64,000 nt of DNA from Nitrosomonadales bacterium. Lineage in GTDB: Bacteria > Pseudomonadota > Gammaproteobacteria > Burkholderiales > Gallionellaceae. The notes below the pieces were generated by a model. It did no database searches. It had not been told where the DNA came from and worked only from the letters and a program-made list of their open reading frames with translations. Positions 11,335-20,087 of the stretch are shown in pieces. The number at the start of each line of letters is the position of its first letter. Position 1 is the first letter of the stretch. The stretch lies in contig JACQYW010000006.1 of assembly GCA_016208015.1 (NCBI GenBank), positions 55,280 to 119,279 of the forward strand, read 5' to 3'. A program made the position numbers and the translations under genes.

Positions 11335-12813
11335 ATGCCAGCGAGCCGTAAGATCAGTCTGTTGAACCACTTCATGATGGGAGGTCGGTTCATACTGGTC
11401 TGCCTGTTCTATATTTTTGTCACCGTCGCGATGGCGAGCTGGGAGACCTATCATCACAAGTTCGAATGGGGCATTTGGCTATTTCCGCTCCTCGGCGTCT
11501 TATTCTCCCTCTATGCCTATGCGCATTATTCCAAGGCGATCCAAGTGGTCCGCAAGATGCATGAAGTGTTGCGCAGTTCCCGCCAGGGACAGTTGCATCA
11601 GCGTGTCACTCAGACCGGCGGGCTCGGAGAGATTGGCAAGGCGGCATGGGAGTTGAACGACTTCCTCGATCTGATCGAGACCTATTTCAAGGAGGTCAAC
11701 ACCTGCTTCAAGCTGGTCGCTGAAGGAAATTTCTATCGCAAGGCATTCGCGACAGGCTTGCCCGGCCAATTCGCGGAATCCTTGAACAAGGTGAATCATG
11801 CAATCGAGGCGATGGAGGTGAATGGCGTGCTGATCAGCAAGAACGAACTGGCTTCACGCATCCACACCATCAATTCGAGCAAGCTGCTGGGCAATCTGAA
11901 GCTCAATCAGCAAGACCTGGTTGGCATGAGCAAAGAGATGGATGACGTCGAAAAGATCGCCCAAACCAACCGCGAAGCGGCCAAGAACAGTCTGCAGGTG
12001 GTCGAGACCATCAGTGATGCGCTGGACGGCATGAATGCCCGGGTGCAGGAGATGGCACTGGCCGCCGGTACTTTGGGGAATGAGAGTGCGGCGATCAATT
12101 CTGCCGTGCGTATCATCGCCGAGATCGCCGACCAGACCAATCTGCTGGCGCTTAATGCCGCGATCGAGGCGGCGCGCGCAGGCGAGGCGGGGCGCGGTTT
12201 CGCCGTGGTGGCAGATGAGGTGCGCAAGCTTGCCGAGCGCACAAAAGGTGCGACCAAAGAGATCAACGAAATCATCGCGAAATTCAAGGTGCATGTGGAA
12301 AAGATGGTGAGGGAATCCGAATCGGCGCGCGAAGTGACCGGAGCGGTGCATGGACAGATGAGCGACTTCAGGGGGCGTTTCACGGAATTCTCCGCAGCGG
12401 CGGAGAACACCATCGATACGATCTCCAGAACCAAGAACTGGTCGTTCGGTTCGCTGGTCAAGATGGATCACATCATCTATATGCAGAACGCATACAGGGC
12501 AATCGATCTGCAGCGGGATTGCGATGAGTCAAAGGCTGTCCAGGTTGATCACAAGAACTGCAGGCTGGGCAAATGGTATTACGAAGGACTGGGCAGGGAG
12601 GTCTTCGGCCAGACCTCATCGTTTGCGCAGCTCGAAAAGCCGCATGCGGAGGTGCATACGGGGGTCCATCGGGCAATCGAGTTGTCGCGCAAGGACTGGG
12701 TGAATGACCTGGCGTTGCGTGATGAACTGGTGCGGGAGTTGCAAAATGCGGAAACGGCCAGCACAGAAGTCATCCAGCTCGTCGGCAATATGGTAAAAGA
12801 AAAGCATAATTAA
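11335..12813 (+). CDS. Methyl-accepting chemotaxis protein with C-terminal CZB domain
   Basis: A 492-residue chemoreceptor. Two close membrane segments (about 15-38 and 48-66) leave almost no periplasmic part, as in Aer. A HAMP-like region and coiled coil follow, then the conserved signalling tip [20 protein letters not shown]. The C-terminal ~115 residues form a chemoreceptor zinc-binding (CZB) domain, with His in [14 protein letters not shown], then [10 protein letters not shown] and [10 protein letters not shown]. Lacking a ligand domain, it probably takes its input from the PAS protein encoded just upstream. The ATG at 11335 has the site GAAGGAG. Confidence 0.9.
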   Translation: MPASRKISLLNHFMMGGRFILVCLFYIFVTVAMASWETYHHKFEWGIWLFPLLGVLFSLYAYAHYSKAIQVVRKMHEVLRSSRQGQLHQRVTQTGGLGEIGKAAWELNDFLDLIETYFKEVNTCFKLVAEGNFYRKAFATGLPGQFAESLNKVNHAIEAMEVNGVLISKNELASRIHTINSSKLLGNLKLNQQDLVGMSKEMDDVEKIAQTNREAAKNSLQVVETISDALDGMNARVQEMALAAGTLGNESAAINSAVRIIAEIADQTNLLALNAAIEAARAGEAGRGFAVVADEVRKLAERTKGATKEINEIIAKFKVHVEKMVRESESAREVTGAVHGQMSDFRGRFTEFSAAAENTIDTISRTKNWSFGSLVKMDHIIYMQNAYRAIDLQRDCDESKAVQVDHKNCRLGKWYYEGLGREVFGQTSSFAQLEKPHAEVHTGVHRAIELSRKDWVNDLALRDELVRELQNAETASTEVIQLVGNMVKEKHN

Positions 12814-12854
12814 TAAAGGCGTTCAGCCTATTATCGCTGCGAAAGGAGAGGACG

Positions 12855-13391
12855 ATGTCGAATAGAACCTATCCTCTGTCCGGCGTATATCGCTTGCTGG
12901 AGCCGGGCCCGGTCGTGCTGGTGACCACTGCGCACAAGGGCAAGACGGACATCATGACCCAGTCCTGGCACACGATGATGGAATTCGAGCCGCCGTTGGT
13001 GGGCTGTGTGATCAGCGGGCGCAACCACAGCTTCGAGGCGCTGACGAAGACGAAGGAATGCGTGATCGCCATTCCCTCGATGGAGATGGCGAAGCAGGTG
13101 GTGGGTATCGGCAACTGTTCGGGCGGCAAGGTGGACAAGTTCAGCAAGTTCAAACTCACGGCACTGCCTGCATCTCTGGTAAAAGCGCCGCTCATCGCCG
13201 AGTGTTTTGCCAATCTCGAATGCAGGGCGGTGGATACGCGCATGGTGAACAAGTACAACTTCTTCGTGCTGGAGGTTGTAAAAGCGTGGATCGATCCCGC
13301 GCAGAAAAATCCGCGCACCTTGCATCACCAAGGCAAGGGGGTGTTCATGGTGGCGGGCGATAAGATCAAGCTACCTTCCAAAATGGCGTAA
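12855..13391 (+). CDS. Flavin reductase-like / FMN-binding split-barrel protein
   Basis: A 178-residue protein of the DIM6/NTAB flavin reductase family. The N-terminal barrel segment with the motifs VVLVTTAHKGKTDIMTQSW and PPLVGCVISGRNHSFEAL is characteristic of FMN-binding members; the C-terminus has the usual NFFVLEVVKAWID strand. It probably binds FMN in the cytoplasm and reduces flavin or a substrate with NAD(P)H; the substrate is unknown. AAAGGAGAGG at 12842-12851 precedes the ATG. It is 41 nt after the chemoreceptor gene and may share its transcript. Confidence 0.85.
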   Translation: MSNRTYPLSGVYRLLEPGPVVLVTTAHKGKTDIMTQSWHTMMEFEPPLVGCVISGRNHSFEALTKTKECVIAIPSMEMAKQVVGIGNCSGGKVDKFSKFKLTALPASLVKAPLIAECFANLECRAVDTRMVNKYNFFVLEVVKAWIDPAQKNPRTLHHQGKGVFMVAGDKIKLPSKMA

Positions 13392-13401
13392 TCTGGGAGT
13401 C

Positions 13402-13944
13402 ATGAAAAAACCGGTTATCAGCCTGCTCGCCCTGTTGTTCTCGCTGAGTCACTCCGCCATCGCGGACGAATTCACTGTGGCGGTGGGCGTCTTCAATTTT
13501 GCCGAGGCCGGTGCGGACATCCAGGCGAGCTATCGCGTGGATCAAAGCCATTGGCAGTATGGCTATCGGTATGTGAGTTGGACAGACACCTTCCATGACC
13601 CGTACACCGGCAATGCCCACAGCAAGACCACTGAGACGCTGACCGGGCCGGTCGTCAATTACCTGTTTCGGAACGAATCCAGACATTCGGCCTACGTTGG
13701 CGTCTCTTTGCTCAATTGGACACGTACTGAAACTCCGCTGCTGGTGGTGGCGCCGAGCGACACACAATCCACGACAGACCTCTATTTTGGTGGCGGCTAC
13801 ATGGGCAGGTTCGGCAGTGCGGGGTACTACAATGCGGGAATGTACCTTTCGCCGACTGCCGAGCTGAAGACGCAGACGGCGATCAGCTCATCCGAACAGT
13901 CCGGTAATTTCGATATCCAGCTTCAGGTCGGATTGACCTGGTGA
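13402..13944 (+). CDS. Secreted protein of unknown function, outer-membrane beta-barrel-like
   Basis: A 180-residue protein with a clear signal peptide (MKKPVISLLALLFSLSHSAIA). The mature part shows alternating hydrophobic residues, aromatic-rich strands and a C-terminal strand ending in LQVGLTW, a terminal-aromatic pattern expected of small outer-membrane barrels. I do not recognise the family. It begins 10 nt after the flavin reductase gene, so it is likely in the same transcript. Confidence 0.6.
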   Translation: MKKPVISLLALLFSLSHSAIADEFTVAVGVFNFAEAGADIQASYRVDQSHWQYGYRYVSWTDTFHDPYTGNAHSKTTETLTGPVVNYLFRNESRHSAYVGVSLLNWTRTETPLLVVAPSDTQSTTDLYFGGGYMGRFGSAGYYNAGMYLSPTAELKTQTAISSSEQSGNFDIQLQVGLTW

Positions 13945-13983
13945 ATACGATGGAGTCTTGCAGAATATGCGAAGAGGTGTGAC

Positions 13984-14379
13984 GTGACACGATATCTGCT
14001 TGCGTGGTTCGTTCTGCTGCTGGTCGCCATGCTCAATGGCGCGTTGCGCGAATCCACCTATGGCAAATTCGTTTCCGAGTTGTCGGCGCACCAGATTTCC
14101 TGCCTGACCGGCATCCTGCTGTTCGCCGTGGTGATCCGCCAGTATGTGCGCCTGTGGCCGCCGGTCTCGGCGCGCGAAGCCTGGCAGATCGGTCTGTTCT
14201 GGATGGGGCTGACGGTGGCGTTCGAGTTCCTGTTCTTTCATTACGTCGGCGGTCATTCGTGGCAGGTGTTGCTGGCGAACTACGATATATCTGCGGGCCG
14301 TCTCTGGCCGCTGATCCTGTTGTGGGTGGCGGTCGCGCCTTATGTCTTCTTCCGCCATTCGCGGCACAGCAGGAGATAG
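13984..14379 (+). CDS. Small integral membrane protein of unknown function
   Basis: A 131-residue protein with four predicted membrane helices: TRYLLAWFVLLLVAMLNGAL, SCLTGILLFAVVIRQYV, WQIGLFWMGLTVAFEFLFF and LWPLILLWVAVAPYVFF. It has no recognised catalytic motif. It overlaps nothing and is only 3 nt before the yaiI-like gene, so the two are probably cotranscribed. Confidence 0.65.
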   Translation: MTRYLLAWFVLLLVAMLNGALRESTYGKFVSELSAHQISCLTGILLFAVVIRQYVRLWPPVSAREAWQIGLFWMGLTVAFEFLFFHYVGGHSWQVLLANYDISAGRLWPLILLWVAVAPYVFFRHSRHSRR

Positions 14380-14382
14380 ACG

Positions 14383-14832
14383 ATGCAGATCTGGGTGGAT
14401 GCCGATGCCTGTCCCAAGGTGATCAAGGAAATATTGTTTCGCGTCGCCGACCGCTTGCAGATACAGACGACGCTGGTGGCGAATAAGCTGTTGTATTGCC
14501 CACCGTCGAAGTTCATCCGCGCCATGCAGGTACCTTCCGGTTTCGATGTGGCGGACAACAAGATCGTCGAAATGACGCAGGCGGGTGATCTGGTCATCAC
14601 TGCCGATATTCCGCTGGCTGCCGAGGTGATCGCGAAAGGCGGCCATGTGCTGAATCCGCGCGGCGAGTTCTACACCAAAGACACCATCCAGGAGCGGCTG
14701 ACCATGCGCAATTTCATGGATGGCCTGCGCAGCAGCGGGGTGGAGACGGGCGGGCCGCCGACCCTGAGCCAGAGCGACCGGCAGGCGTTCGCGAACCAGT
14801 TGGACAGGTTTCTGGCGAAGCGCGGTGGCTAG
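14383..14832 (+). CDS. YaiI/YqxD (UPF0178) family protein
   Basis: A 149-residue cytoplasmic protein matching the UPF0178 family along its length: the start [18 protein letters not shown], the central [15 protein letters not shown] and the segment LNPRGEFYT are hallmark blocks. The family has a PIN/NYN-like fold with conserved acidic residues (Asp6, Asp8), suggesting a nuclease, but its function is not established. Confidence 0.88.
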   Translation: MQIWVDADACPKVIKEILFRVADRLQIQTTLVANKLLYCPPSKFIRAMQVPSGFDVADNKIVEMTQAGDLVITADIPLAAEVIAKGGHVLNPRGEFYTKDTIQERLTMRNFMDGLRSSGVETGGPPTLSQSDRQAFANQLDRFLAKRGG

Positions 14833-14837
14833 TGCAC

Positions 14838-14919
14838 GTAGGATGGGTGGAGCGCAGCGATACCCATCATGAAGCATACGAAACTATTGTTGGGTATCGC
14901 TGCTCTCCACCCAACCTAC
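14838..14919. repeat. Large imperfect inverted repeat
   Basis: The arm at 14838-14866 (starting GTAGGATGGGTGGAG) pairs with the arm at 14891-14919; 27 of 29 positions match, leaving a 24-nt loop. It sits between the yaiI-like gene and the MFS gene. The arms resemble a GTGGG...CCCAC repeat that recurs in short hairpins at 22219 and 34318. It could act as a transcription end, an mRNA stabiliser, or be a small non-autonomous mobile repeat. Confidence 0.8.
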
Positions 14920-14950
14920 CTTCATTTCATTCATCGGATACAGACTGATC

Positions 14951-16144
14951 ATGCCAAAGATCGCAAAAGACGCATTGAACAAGATACCCAACGGAGTATG
15001 GGTGCTGGGTTTCGTCAGCCTGCTGATGGATATCTCCTCCGAGATGATCCACAGCCTGCTGCCGCTGTTCATGGTCACGGTGCTGGGGGCGAGTGCGCTG
15101 ACGGTGGGTATCATCGAGGGTATCGCCGAATCCACGGCCTTGCTGGTAAAAGTGTTCTCCGGTGTACTCAGCGACTACCTCGGCAAGCGCAAGGGGCTGG
15201 CGGTGTTCGGCTATGCGCTGGGCGCGTTGACCAAGCCGATGTTCGCGCTGGCCGCTGGCGTGGGAATGGTGCTGACCGCGCGCTTCATGGACCGGGTGGG
15301 CAAGGGCATACGCGGCGCACCGCGCGACGCACTGATCGCCGACATCACGCCTGCCTCGATACGCGGTGCGGCGTTCGGCCTGCGCCAGTCGCTGGATACG
15401 GTGGGCGCGTTCGTCGGGCCGCTCTTGGGCGTGGGGCTGATGCTGTTGTGGGCAAACGATTTCCGCGCGGTGTTCTGGGTGGCGGTGATACCGGGGTTGC
15501 TGGCGGTGGCGTTGCTGGCGTTCGGCGTGCATGAACCGGAAAAAACGGAAACGCATAAACCGCTCAACCCGATTAGCCGCGCGAATCTGGCCCGTCTCGG
15601 CACGGCCTATTGGTGGGTGGTCGGCATCGGCGCGGTGTTCACGCTGGCGCGTTTCAGCGAAGCCTTCCTTGTATTGCGCGCCGCGCAGGGCGGCGTTCCC
15701 GTGGCGCTGGTGCCGCTGGTGATGGTGGCGATGAATGTGATCTATGCCGCGTCGGCGTATCCGTTCGGCAAACTCTCCGACGGCATGAGTCATGGCAAAT
15801 TACTGGCGTTGGGGCTGGTGGTGCTGATCGCCGCCGATCTGGTGCTGGCGACCGACGACCACTGGACGACAGTATTGCTCGGCGTGGGGCTGTGGGGTGT
15901 ACACATGGGAATCACGCAGGGCTTGCTGGCGCGCATGGTGGCCGACGCGACGCCCGCCGACCTGCGCGGCACGGCTTACGGTTTATTCAACCTGATGAGC
16001 GGGCTGGCGATGCTGGTCGCCAGCGTGCTGGCCGGGTTGCTGTGGGACCAGTTCGGGGCTTCGTTCACCTTTTATGCGGGCGCGGTGTTTTGCGTGATCG
16101 CCGCATTTGCCTTGGCCTGGCGATCGGCACCAACAGACAGATAA
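14951..16144 (+). CDS. MFS transporter
   Basis: A 397-residue major-facilitator protein with about 12 membrane segments. The loop after helix 2 reads GVLSDYLGKRKGLAV, a form of the MFS motif A, and the helix 4-5 segment has GKGIRGAPRDALIAD, a block typical of one group of uncharacterised MFS carriers. The substrate cannot be inferred. It converges with the small metal-binding protein gene, with 6 nt between them. Confidence 0.85.
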   Translation: MPKIAKDALNKIPNGVWVLGFVSLLMDISSEMIHSLLPLFMVTVLGASALTVGIIEGIAESTALLVKVFSGVLSDYLGKRKGLAVFGYALGALTKPMFALAAGVGMVLTARFMDRVGKGIRGAPRDALIADITPASIRGAAFGLRQSLDTVGAFVGPLLGVGLMLLWANDFRAVFWVAVIPGLLAVALLAFGVHEPEKTETHKPLNPISRANLARLGTAYWWVVGIGAVFTLARFSEAFLVLRAAQGGVPVALVPLVMVAMNVIYAASAYPFGKLSDGMSHGKLLALGLVVLIAADLVLATDDHWTTVLLGVGLWGVHMGITQGLLARMVADATPADLRGTAYGLFNLMSGLAMLVASVLAGLLWDQFGASFTFYAGAVFCVIAAFALAWRSAPTDR

Positions 16145-16150
16145 GCCAAC

Positions 16151-16348
16151 TCAGCGCTGGCTATCCTTGTCCTGCTGCTTGAGCGCTTCACTGCGGTGTT
16201 TCCAGGTCGAGTAGCAATCCAGTCCGCAGAAATGCGCCACATAGTCCTGCGCCTCGAAGCGTTGGGCTTCGGAGAGGGGGATCTCTTTGTGGCAGACATC
16301 GCAGGGAATCATTTCATCGGCAGAGTGAGGCCGGGGATGGGCAGTCAT
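16151..16348 (-). CDS. Small Cys-rich zinc-ribbon-like protein (DUF3330-like)
   Basis: A 65-residue protein with two CxxC-type pairs, CDVCHKEIP and FCGLDCY, followed by a basic tail. The layout matches DUF3330 proteins, which probably bind a metal ion and often sit near metal-resistance genes. The ATG at 16348 is preferred because AGAAGGAGG precedes it; a longer frame reaching to 16459 lacks this and is Arg-rich. Confidence 0.7.
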   Translation of the reverse strand: MTAHPRPHSADEMIPCDVCHKEIPLSEAQRFEAQDYVAHFCGLDCYSTWKHRSEALKQQDKDSQR

Positions 16349-16648
16349 GGCACACCTCCTTCTATGGTGTTGACGTGCAACCAGATTAGTCCTGTTCGGG
16401 ACGGGCGGCAAGCGTTTTGCGGCTTCCTGAACCGGCTCGTTTTCACGGATTCTTGACATGGAAAATTGAAGTTATGGGATAGAATCCGCGCCTGCTTCGC
16501 GCAGGCGATCGTGAATCCTGCTTGACCAACTGAACTAAATCAATCTGCCGCAGTCGGATGGCGCGCTGTGCTGAGACAAGCCAGCGCGGGAGCTCACGAG
16601 CGGGTGTCTTTCGGACATCCCGGCCGACAAGAATCAATTGAAGATCGC
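16349..16648. other. Intergenic leader with hairpin upstream of the cytochrome cluster
   Basis: Three hundred bases without a gene separate the divergent small protein and the cytochrome b561. A TTGACA (16453-16458) and a TAGAAT (16480-16485) are present but 21 nt apart, too far for a standard sigma-70 promoter. A 7-bp stem (CGCCTGC 16489-16495 with GCAGGCG 16501-16507) closes a 5-nt loop just behind them. The rest, to 16648, has no feature I can name. A long leader is possible if transcription starts near 16490. Confidence 0.4.
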
Positions 16649-17266
16649 ATGGAACAAGTGAACGACGATATCGACGACAGTATCGCCAGTGTGACGGTGT
16701 GGGACCGCTTCATCCGCGTGTTCCATTGGACATTGGCGCTGGGTTTTGCGGCGGCCTTCATTTCCGGCGAGATCGGTGCTTCCGCGCTCCATGTATGGAT
16801 CGGATATCTGCTTTGCGTGATGCTGGCGGCGCGGCTGTATTGGGGCTTCAGGGGCAGCGAATACGCGCGCTTCCGTTCCTTCTTTTTTACGCCCGGCGAG
16901 ACGCTCGCCTATGTGCGCGGCATGTTCGCCGGGCAACCCAAACATTATTTCGGGCACAACCCGGCGGGCGCGCTGATGGTGTTCGCGATGCTGGCATTGC
17001 TGATCATGATTTTTTTGTCGGGCCTGCTGACGTTGGCGGCGGTCGACTATGAGGGGCCGCTGCTGTTTCTGGCGAACCGCGTGAGCGACGAGGCCGGCTA
17101 TGCGTTCCGCGACCTCCACGAATTTCTTCCCATCCTTGGCTTGATACTCGTTGTGCTGCACCTCATCGGTGTCGCGGCAGGCAGCATCCAGCACAAAGAA
17201 AACCTTGTGAGGGCGATGCTCACCGGGAAGAAAAAACCGAACACGCCATCTATTCCAACAAAGTGA
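16649..17266 (+). CDS. Cytochrome b561-type membrane protein
   Basis: A 205-residue four-helix bacterial cytochrome b561. The expected heme-binding histidines are visible at 26 (FHWTLA), 48 (HVWIGY), 157 (DLHEFLP) and 171 (VLHLIGV). It would sit in the inner membrane and pass electrons between quinones and periplasmic cytochromes. The downstream order, an unknown membrane protein, an SHP-type cytochrome and a diheme cytochrome, matches the known shp-dhc-cytb arrangement, in which the b cytochrome is the membrane partner. The ATG at 16649 is inferred from family length; an upstream frame to 16568 looks non-coding. Confidence 0.9.
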   Translation: MEQVNDDIDDSIASVTVWDRFIRVFHWTLALGFAAAFISGEIGASALHVWIGYLLCVMLAARLYWGFRGSEYARFRSFFFTPGETLAYVRGMFAGQPKHYFGHNPAGALMVFAMLALLIMIFLSGLLTLAAVDYEGPLLFLANRVSDEAGYAFRDLHEFLPILGLILVVLHLIGVAAGSIQHKENLVRAMLTGKKKPNTPSIPTK

Positions 17267-17287
17267 TTTGAATATGAGGAGCAATCA

Positions 17288-17911
17288 ATGAAAGGTATTA
17301 AGTCCTTGGGTGCCGCCGTGTGTCTGGCAGCGCTATCCGGAACGGCACTGGCGCAGGAGGCGGCATTCGATCTGCCGCTGACATCCAGTGCATATGTCAA
17401 AGACTACGAGTCGTTCAAGCTGGCGGCGAACGATGCAGAACTCATTTCGATGAAGAAGTCGGGCAGCACCGCGCCCGAGATCAGGAAGTCCGAGTTCGAA
17501 CCGGCGACATTCTCCGGCAGCAACGCGCACAAGTATCTGGGCCTGGGCACCATCGTGTTCGCGGCACTCACCGGAGTGACGGCACCCGAAGACAACGAGT
17601 GCGAGACTGCTTCCTGCCCGCCGCCGGAACCGCGCGAGACCAACGGCACGCACGCAAAGCTGGCGCGCGCCACCGTTGCGCTGGCAGCCGCCACCGTGGT
17701 GACCGGCCTTGTCGCGCACTGGGATGACTTTCACCTGGAAGACGGCATCACCGACCCGGACAACATGCATGCCCTGCTGGGTACGGCGGGTATGCTGACC
17801 ATGGCCTATGCGGTGTCCAAGGCGGCCGATCCCTACAACAGCAACGGCCACGCCGGCAAGGCGATCGCCGGTGCGGTGATGATGGCTGCTGCGATCAAGA
17901 TCACCTGGTAA
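17288..17911 (+). CDS. Histidine-rich four-helix membrane protein, candidate di-heme b cytochrome
   Basis: A 207-residue protein of a family I do not recognise by name. It has a signal peptide (1-22, ending ALA), a periplasmic segment to about residue 80, then four hydrophobic helices that each begin with a histidine: His81, His122, His161 and His188. By topology, His81 and His161 would lie on the periplasmic side and His122 and His188 on the cytoplasmic side, the arrangement used for two bis-His hemes. A loop between helices 1 and 2 carries Cys105 and Cys110, and further His144 and His149 follow helix 2. It is 21 nt after the b561 gene and 10 nt before the SHP gene, so it belongs to that electron-transfer operon. 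The heme role is inferred. Confidence 0.65.
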   Translation: MKGIKSLGAAVCLAALSGTALAQEAAFDLPLTSSAYVKDYESFKLAANDAELISMKKSGSTAPEIRKSEFEPATFSGSNAHKYLGLGTIVFAALTGVTAPEDNECETASCPPPEPRETNGTHAKLARATVALAAATVVTGLVAHWDDFHLEDGITDPDNMHALLGTAGMLTMAYAVSKAADPYNSNGHAGKAIAGAVMMAAAIKITW

Positions 17912-17921
17912 GGGAGCCGAG

Positions 17922-18323
17922 ATGAAACTGCGCAAGATATTGATGACGGCGGGTTTGTTGCTGGCAACTACGACGGCGCTGGCGACCCCGGCGACCGACG
18001 AGTTGTTCGCCCGCTACAAGGCGGAAGGTGCCACTGGCTTCGATGCCGGCCGCGGCGACAAGGCCTGGCACAAGGAGTCCAAGGGCACGGAAGGCCAGAT
18101 GATGTCATGCACATCCTGCCACGGCCCGGACCTGGGCAAGGAAGGCAAGCATCACAAGACCAACAAGGTCATCGGTCCGATGGCGCCCAGCGTCAACAAG
18201 GAGCGCTTCACCGATGCGAAGAAGATCGAGAAATGGTTCAAGCGCAATTGCAATGACGTCCTGGCGCGCGAGTGCACGGCCCAGGAAAAAGGCGACTACC
18301 TCAAATTCCTGCTCGGCAAATAA
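17922..18323 (+). CDS. SHP-type monoheme cytochrome c (DUF1924)
   Basis: A 133-residue secreted cytochrome c with signal peptide (1-21) and one heme motif CTSCH (63-67). The C-terminal block FTDAKKIEKWFKRNCNDVLARECT, with Cys110 and Cys118, matches the DUF1924/sphaeroides-heme-protein family. In SHP the sixth heme ligand is an asparagine that is displaced by small ligands such as O2 or NO; Asn109 is a candidate, but this is inference. The diheme cytochrome gene follows directly, as in other shp clusters. Confidence 0.88.
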   Translation: MKLRKILMTAGLLLATTTALATPATDELFARYKAEGATGFDAGRGDKAWHKESKGTEGQMMSCTSCHGPDLGKEGKHHKTNKVIGPMAPSVNKERFTDAKKIEKWFKRNCNDVLARECTAQEKGDYLKFLLGK

Positions 18324-18340
18324 TGATTGGAGAAATGAAG

Positions 18341-18898
18341 ATGCGAACAAATTTCAAGGCAGCACTGTTGGCTGCCGCATTGCTGTTGAGCAGCGGGTCC
18401 GCGCTGGCGGAGGGCAATTTCTGGTTGTGGCTGGTCAACTTTTCGCGCCAGAAAGAAGTGAAGGCGGTGGACAACAAGGCATGGAAGGAGGAGTGCGGTT
18501 CCTGCCACTTCGCCTACCAGCCGGGACTGTTGCCGGGCAAATCCTGGGCGAAACTGCTGGACGAGAAAGCGCTGGCCGACCACTTCGGCGAGGATGCCTC
18601 GCTGGATGCAGACACACTGAAGGAGATCAGCGACTACGCGATGGCGAATGCGGCCGAGAACTCGTTCTACAAGCGTTCGCGCAAGATCGCGCTGGCGACC
18701 GAGGACGGCGAAGCACCGCTGCGCATCACCGAGGTGCGTTACATCAAGCGCAAGCACCACGAGATCCCCGAGAAGATGGTCAAGGGCAACAAGGATGTGA
18801 AGTCGCAGGCTTACTGCAACGCCTGCCACACCAAGGCGGAGGAGGGTATCTTCGACGAGGACACCGTGGATATCCCGAACTTCCCCGACCGCGACTGA
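18341..18898 (+). CDS. Diheme cytochrome c (DHC)
   Basis: A 185-residue periplasmic cytochrome with a signal peptide (ending ALA at 23) and two heme motifs, CGSCH (52-56) and CNACH (159-163), separated by the usual helical domain. DHC proteins donate electrons to SHP, encoded immediately upstream, and take them from the membrane cytochrome b. The ATG at 18341 is chosen because GGAG (18329-18332) is 8 nt away; the ATG at 18335 would be too close. A clean terminator follows, so this ends the operon. Confidence 0.9.
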   Translation: MRTNFKAALLAAALLLSSGSALAEGNFWLWLVNFSRQKEVKAVDNKAWKEECGSCHFAYQPGLLPGKSWAKLLDEKALADHFGEDASLDADTLKEISDYAMANAAENSFYKRSRKIALATEDGEAPLRITEVRYIKRKHHEIPEKMVKGNKDVKSQAYCNACHTKAEEGIFDEDTVDIPNFPDRD

Positions 18899-18924
18899 TC
18901 GTCGATATCGTGTAGTCATGACGA

Positions 18925-18948
18925 AGGGCAGCTCCGGCTGCCCTTTTT
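18925..18948 (+). terminator. Rho-independent terminator of the cytochrome operon
   Basis: An 8-bp perfect stem (AGGGCAGC 18925-18932 with GCTGCCCT 18937-18944), 4-nt loop, then a T-run to 18948. It lies 27 nt after the diheme cytochrome stop. Confidence 0.9.
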
Positions 18949-19043
18949 CATTGCTGCCATGAATCCGTGCTGCTACAGTTCGACCGCTCCGGGAGGAGTG
19001 GTATGCGGGACCCGTAGAACACCAAATCATCGAAAGGGTGACC

Positions 19044-20087
19044 ATGCAAGAGCAGTTCGGGGTAAAGAACCAGAGTTTCGAATTCACCGGCAGCGGCTGG
19101 GAATACTTCAAGATATGGATCGTCAATCTGTTGCTGACCATCGTGACGCTGGGCATCTACAGTGCCTGGGCCAAGGTCAGGCGCTTGCAGTACTTCTATC
19201 GCAACACCCGCCTTGACGGCGGCAGTTTCGATTTTCACGGCACGCCTCAGGCCATCCTGAAAGGACGGCTCATCGCCTTTGGCCTGCTGATTGGCTACAA
19301 CGCCGCATTCGAATACGATCCCATGATCGGGCTGGGCGTGGCTGCTGTGCTCGCCCTGGTGATGCCCTGGCTGCTGATGCGCTCGCTGCGCTTCAAACTC
19401 TACAACAGCAGCTATCGCGGCTTGCGCTTCGGTTTTGCCGGAAGCACAGGCGATTCCTACCGCGCCTTTCTACTGTATCCCCTGCTGGCCATGTTCACGC
19501 TCTATCTGCTGGCACCGCTGGCGCACCAGCGCATCAAGCGATACCAGTTCGACAACAGCCGTTTCGGCAACGCCTCTTTCAGTTTCGGCGCGCCTGTAAA
19601 GGGCTTCTATATCCTCTATCTGTCCTCGTTGGTGGTGATGATCGGCTCGGTGTTGCTGGCGGTCGCGCTGGCGATGATGCTGGGGTCGGGTGCAGCCGGT
19701 GCCGCGGGGATCGTCAGCGGCCTGATGATGGCCGGTCCGTTCATCATGCTCGTCATGCTGGTGGTGATGCTGGTCGTGAGCAGCCTGTTCAGTGCCTACA
19801 TGCAGAACCTGGTGTGGGGTAGCACCACACTGGGACCGCATCGCATCTTCAGCCATGTGTCCGCCCGCCGCCTGATGTGGGTGCGCGTGAGCAACTTCAT
19901 CGGCATCGTGCTGACGCTGGGACTATTCATGCCGTTCGCCGCCGTACGCATGGCGCGCCTGCAGATCGAAGCCATGGGGCTGGCGGTCAGCGGCGATCTG
20001 TCCGGCTTCGTCGCCGACCAGCAACTCAACGCGACGGCCGCAGGCGAAGAGACCGCCGAGATGTTCGATGTCGACATCTCCTTCTGA
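19044..20087 (+). CDS. YjgN-family (DUF898) membrane protein
   Basis: A 347-residue multi-spanning inner-membrane protein. The N-terminus F-x-G-x-G-x-E-Y-F-K-I-W-I-V-N (soluble lead into helix 1) and a repeated later copy around NSRFGNASFSFGAPVKGF identify the DUF898 family. Its function is not known. It overlaps the M48 peptidase gene by 20 nt, and the two families are commonly adjacent, which suggests the peptidase acts on or with this protein. The ATG at 19044 is preferred over a GTG two codons upstream. Confidence 0.88.
   Translation: MQEQFGVKNQSFEFTGSGWEYFKIWIVNLLLTIVTLGIYSAWAKVRRLQYFYRNTRLDGGSFDFHGTPQAILKGRLIAFGLLIGYNAAFEYDPMIGLGVAAVLALVMPWLLMRSLRFKLYNSSYRGLRFGFAGSTGDSYRAFLLYPLLAMFTLYLLAPLAHQRIKRYQFDNSRFGNASFSFGAPVKGFYILYLSSLVVMIGSVLLAVALAMMLGSGAAGAAGIVSGLMMAGPFIMLVMLVVMLVVSSLFSAYMQNLVWGSTTLGPHRIFSHVSARRLMWVRVSNFIGIVLTLGLFMPFAAVRMARLQIEAMGLAVSGDLSGFVADQQLNATAAGEETAEMFDVDISF

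Noticed and set aside
16453..16485. Sigma-70 promoter TTGACA...TAGAAT
   Set aside because: The 21-nt spacer is too long for a usual promoter, so it is mentioned only as part of the intergenic entry.
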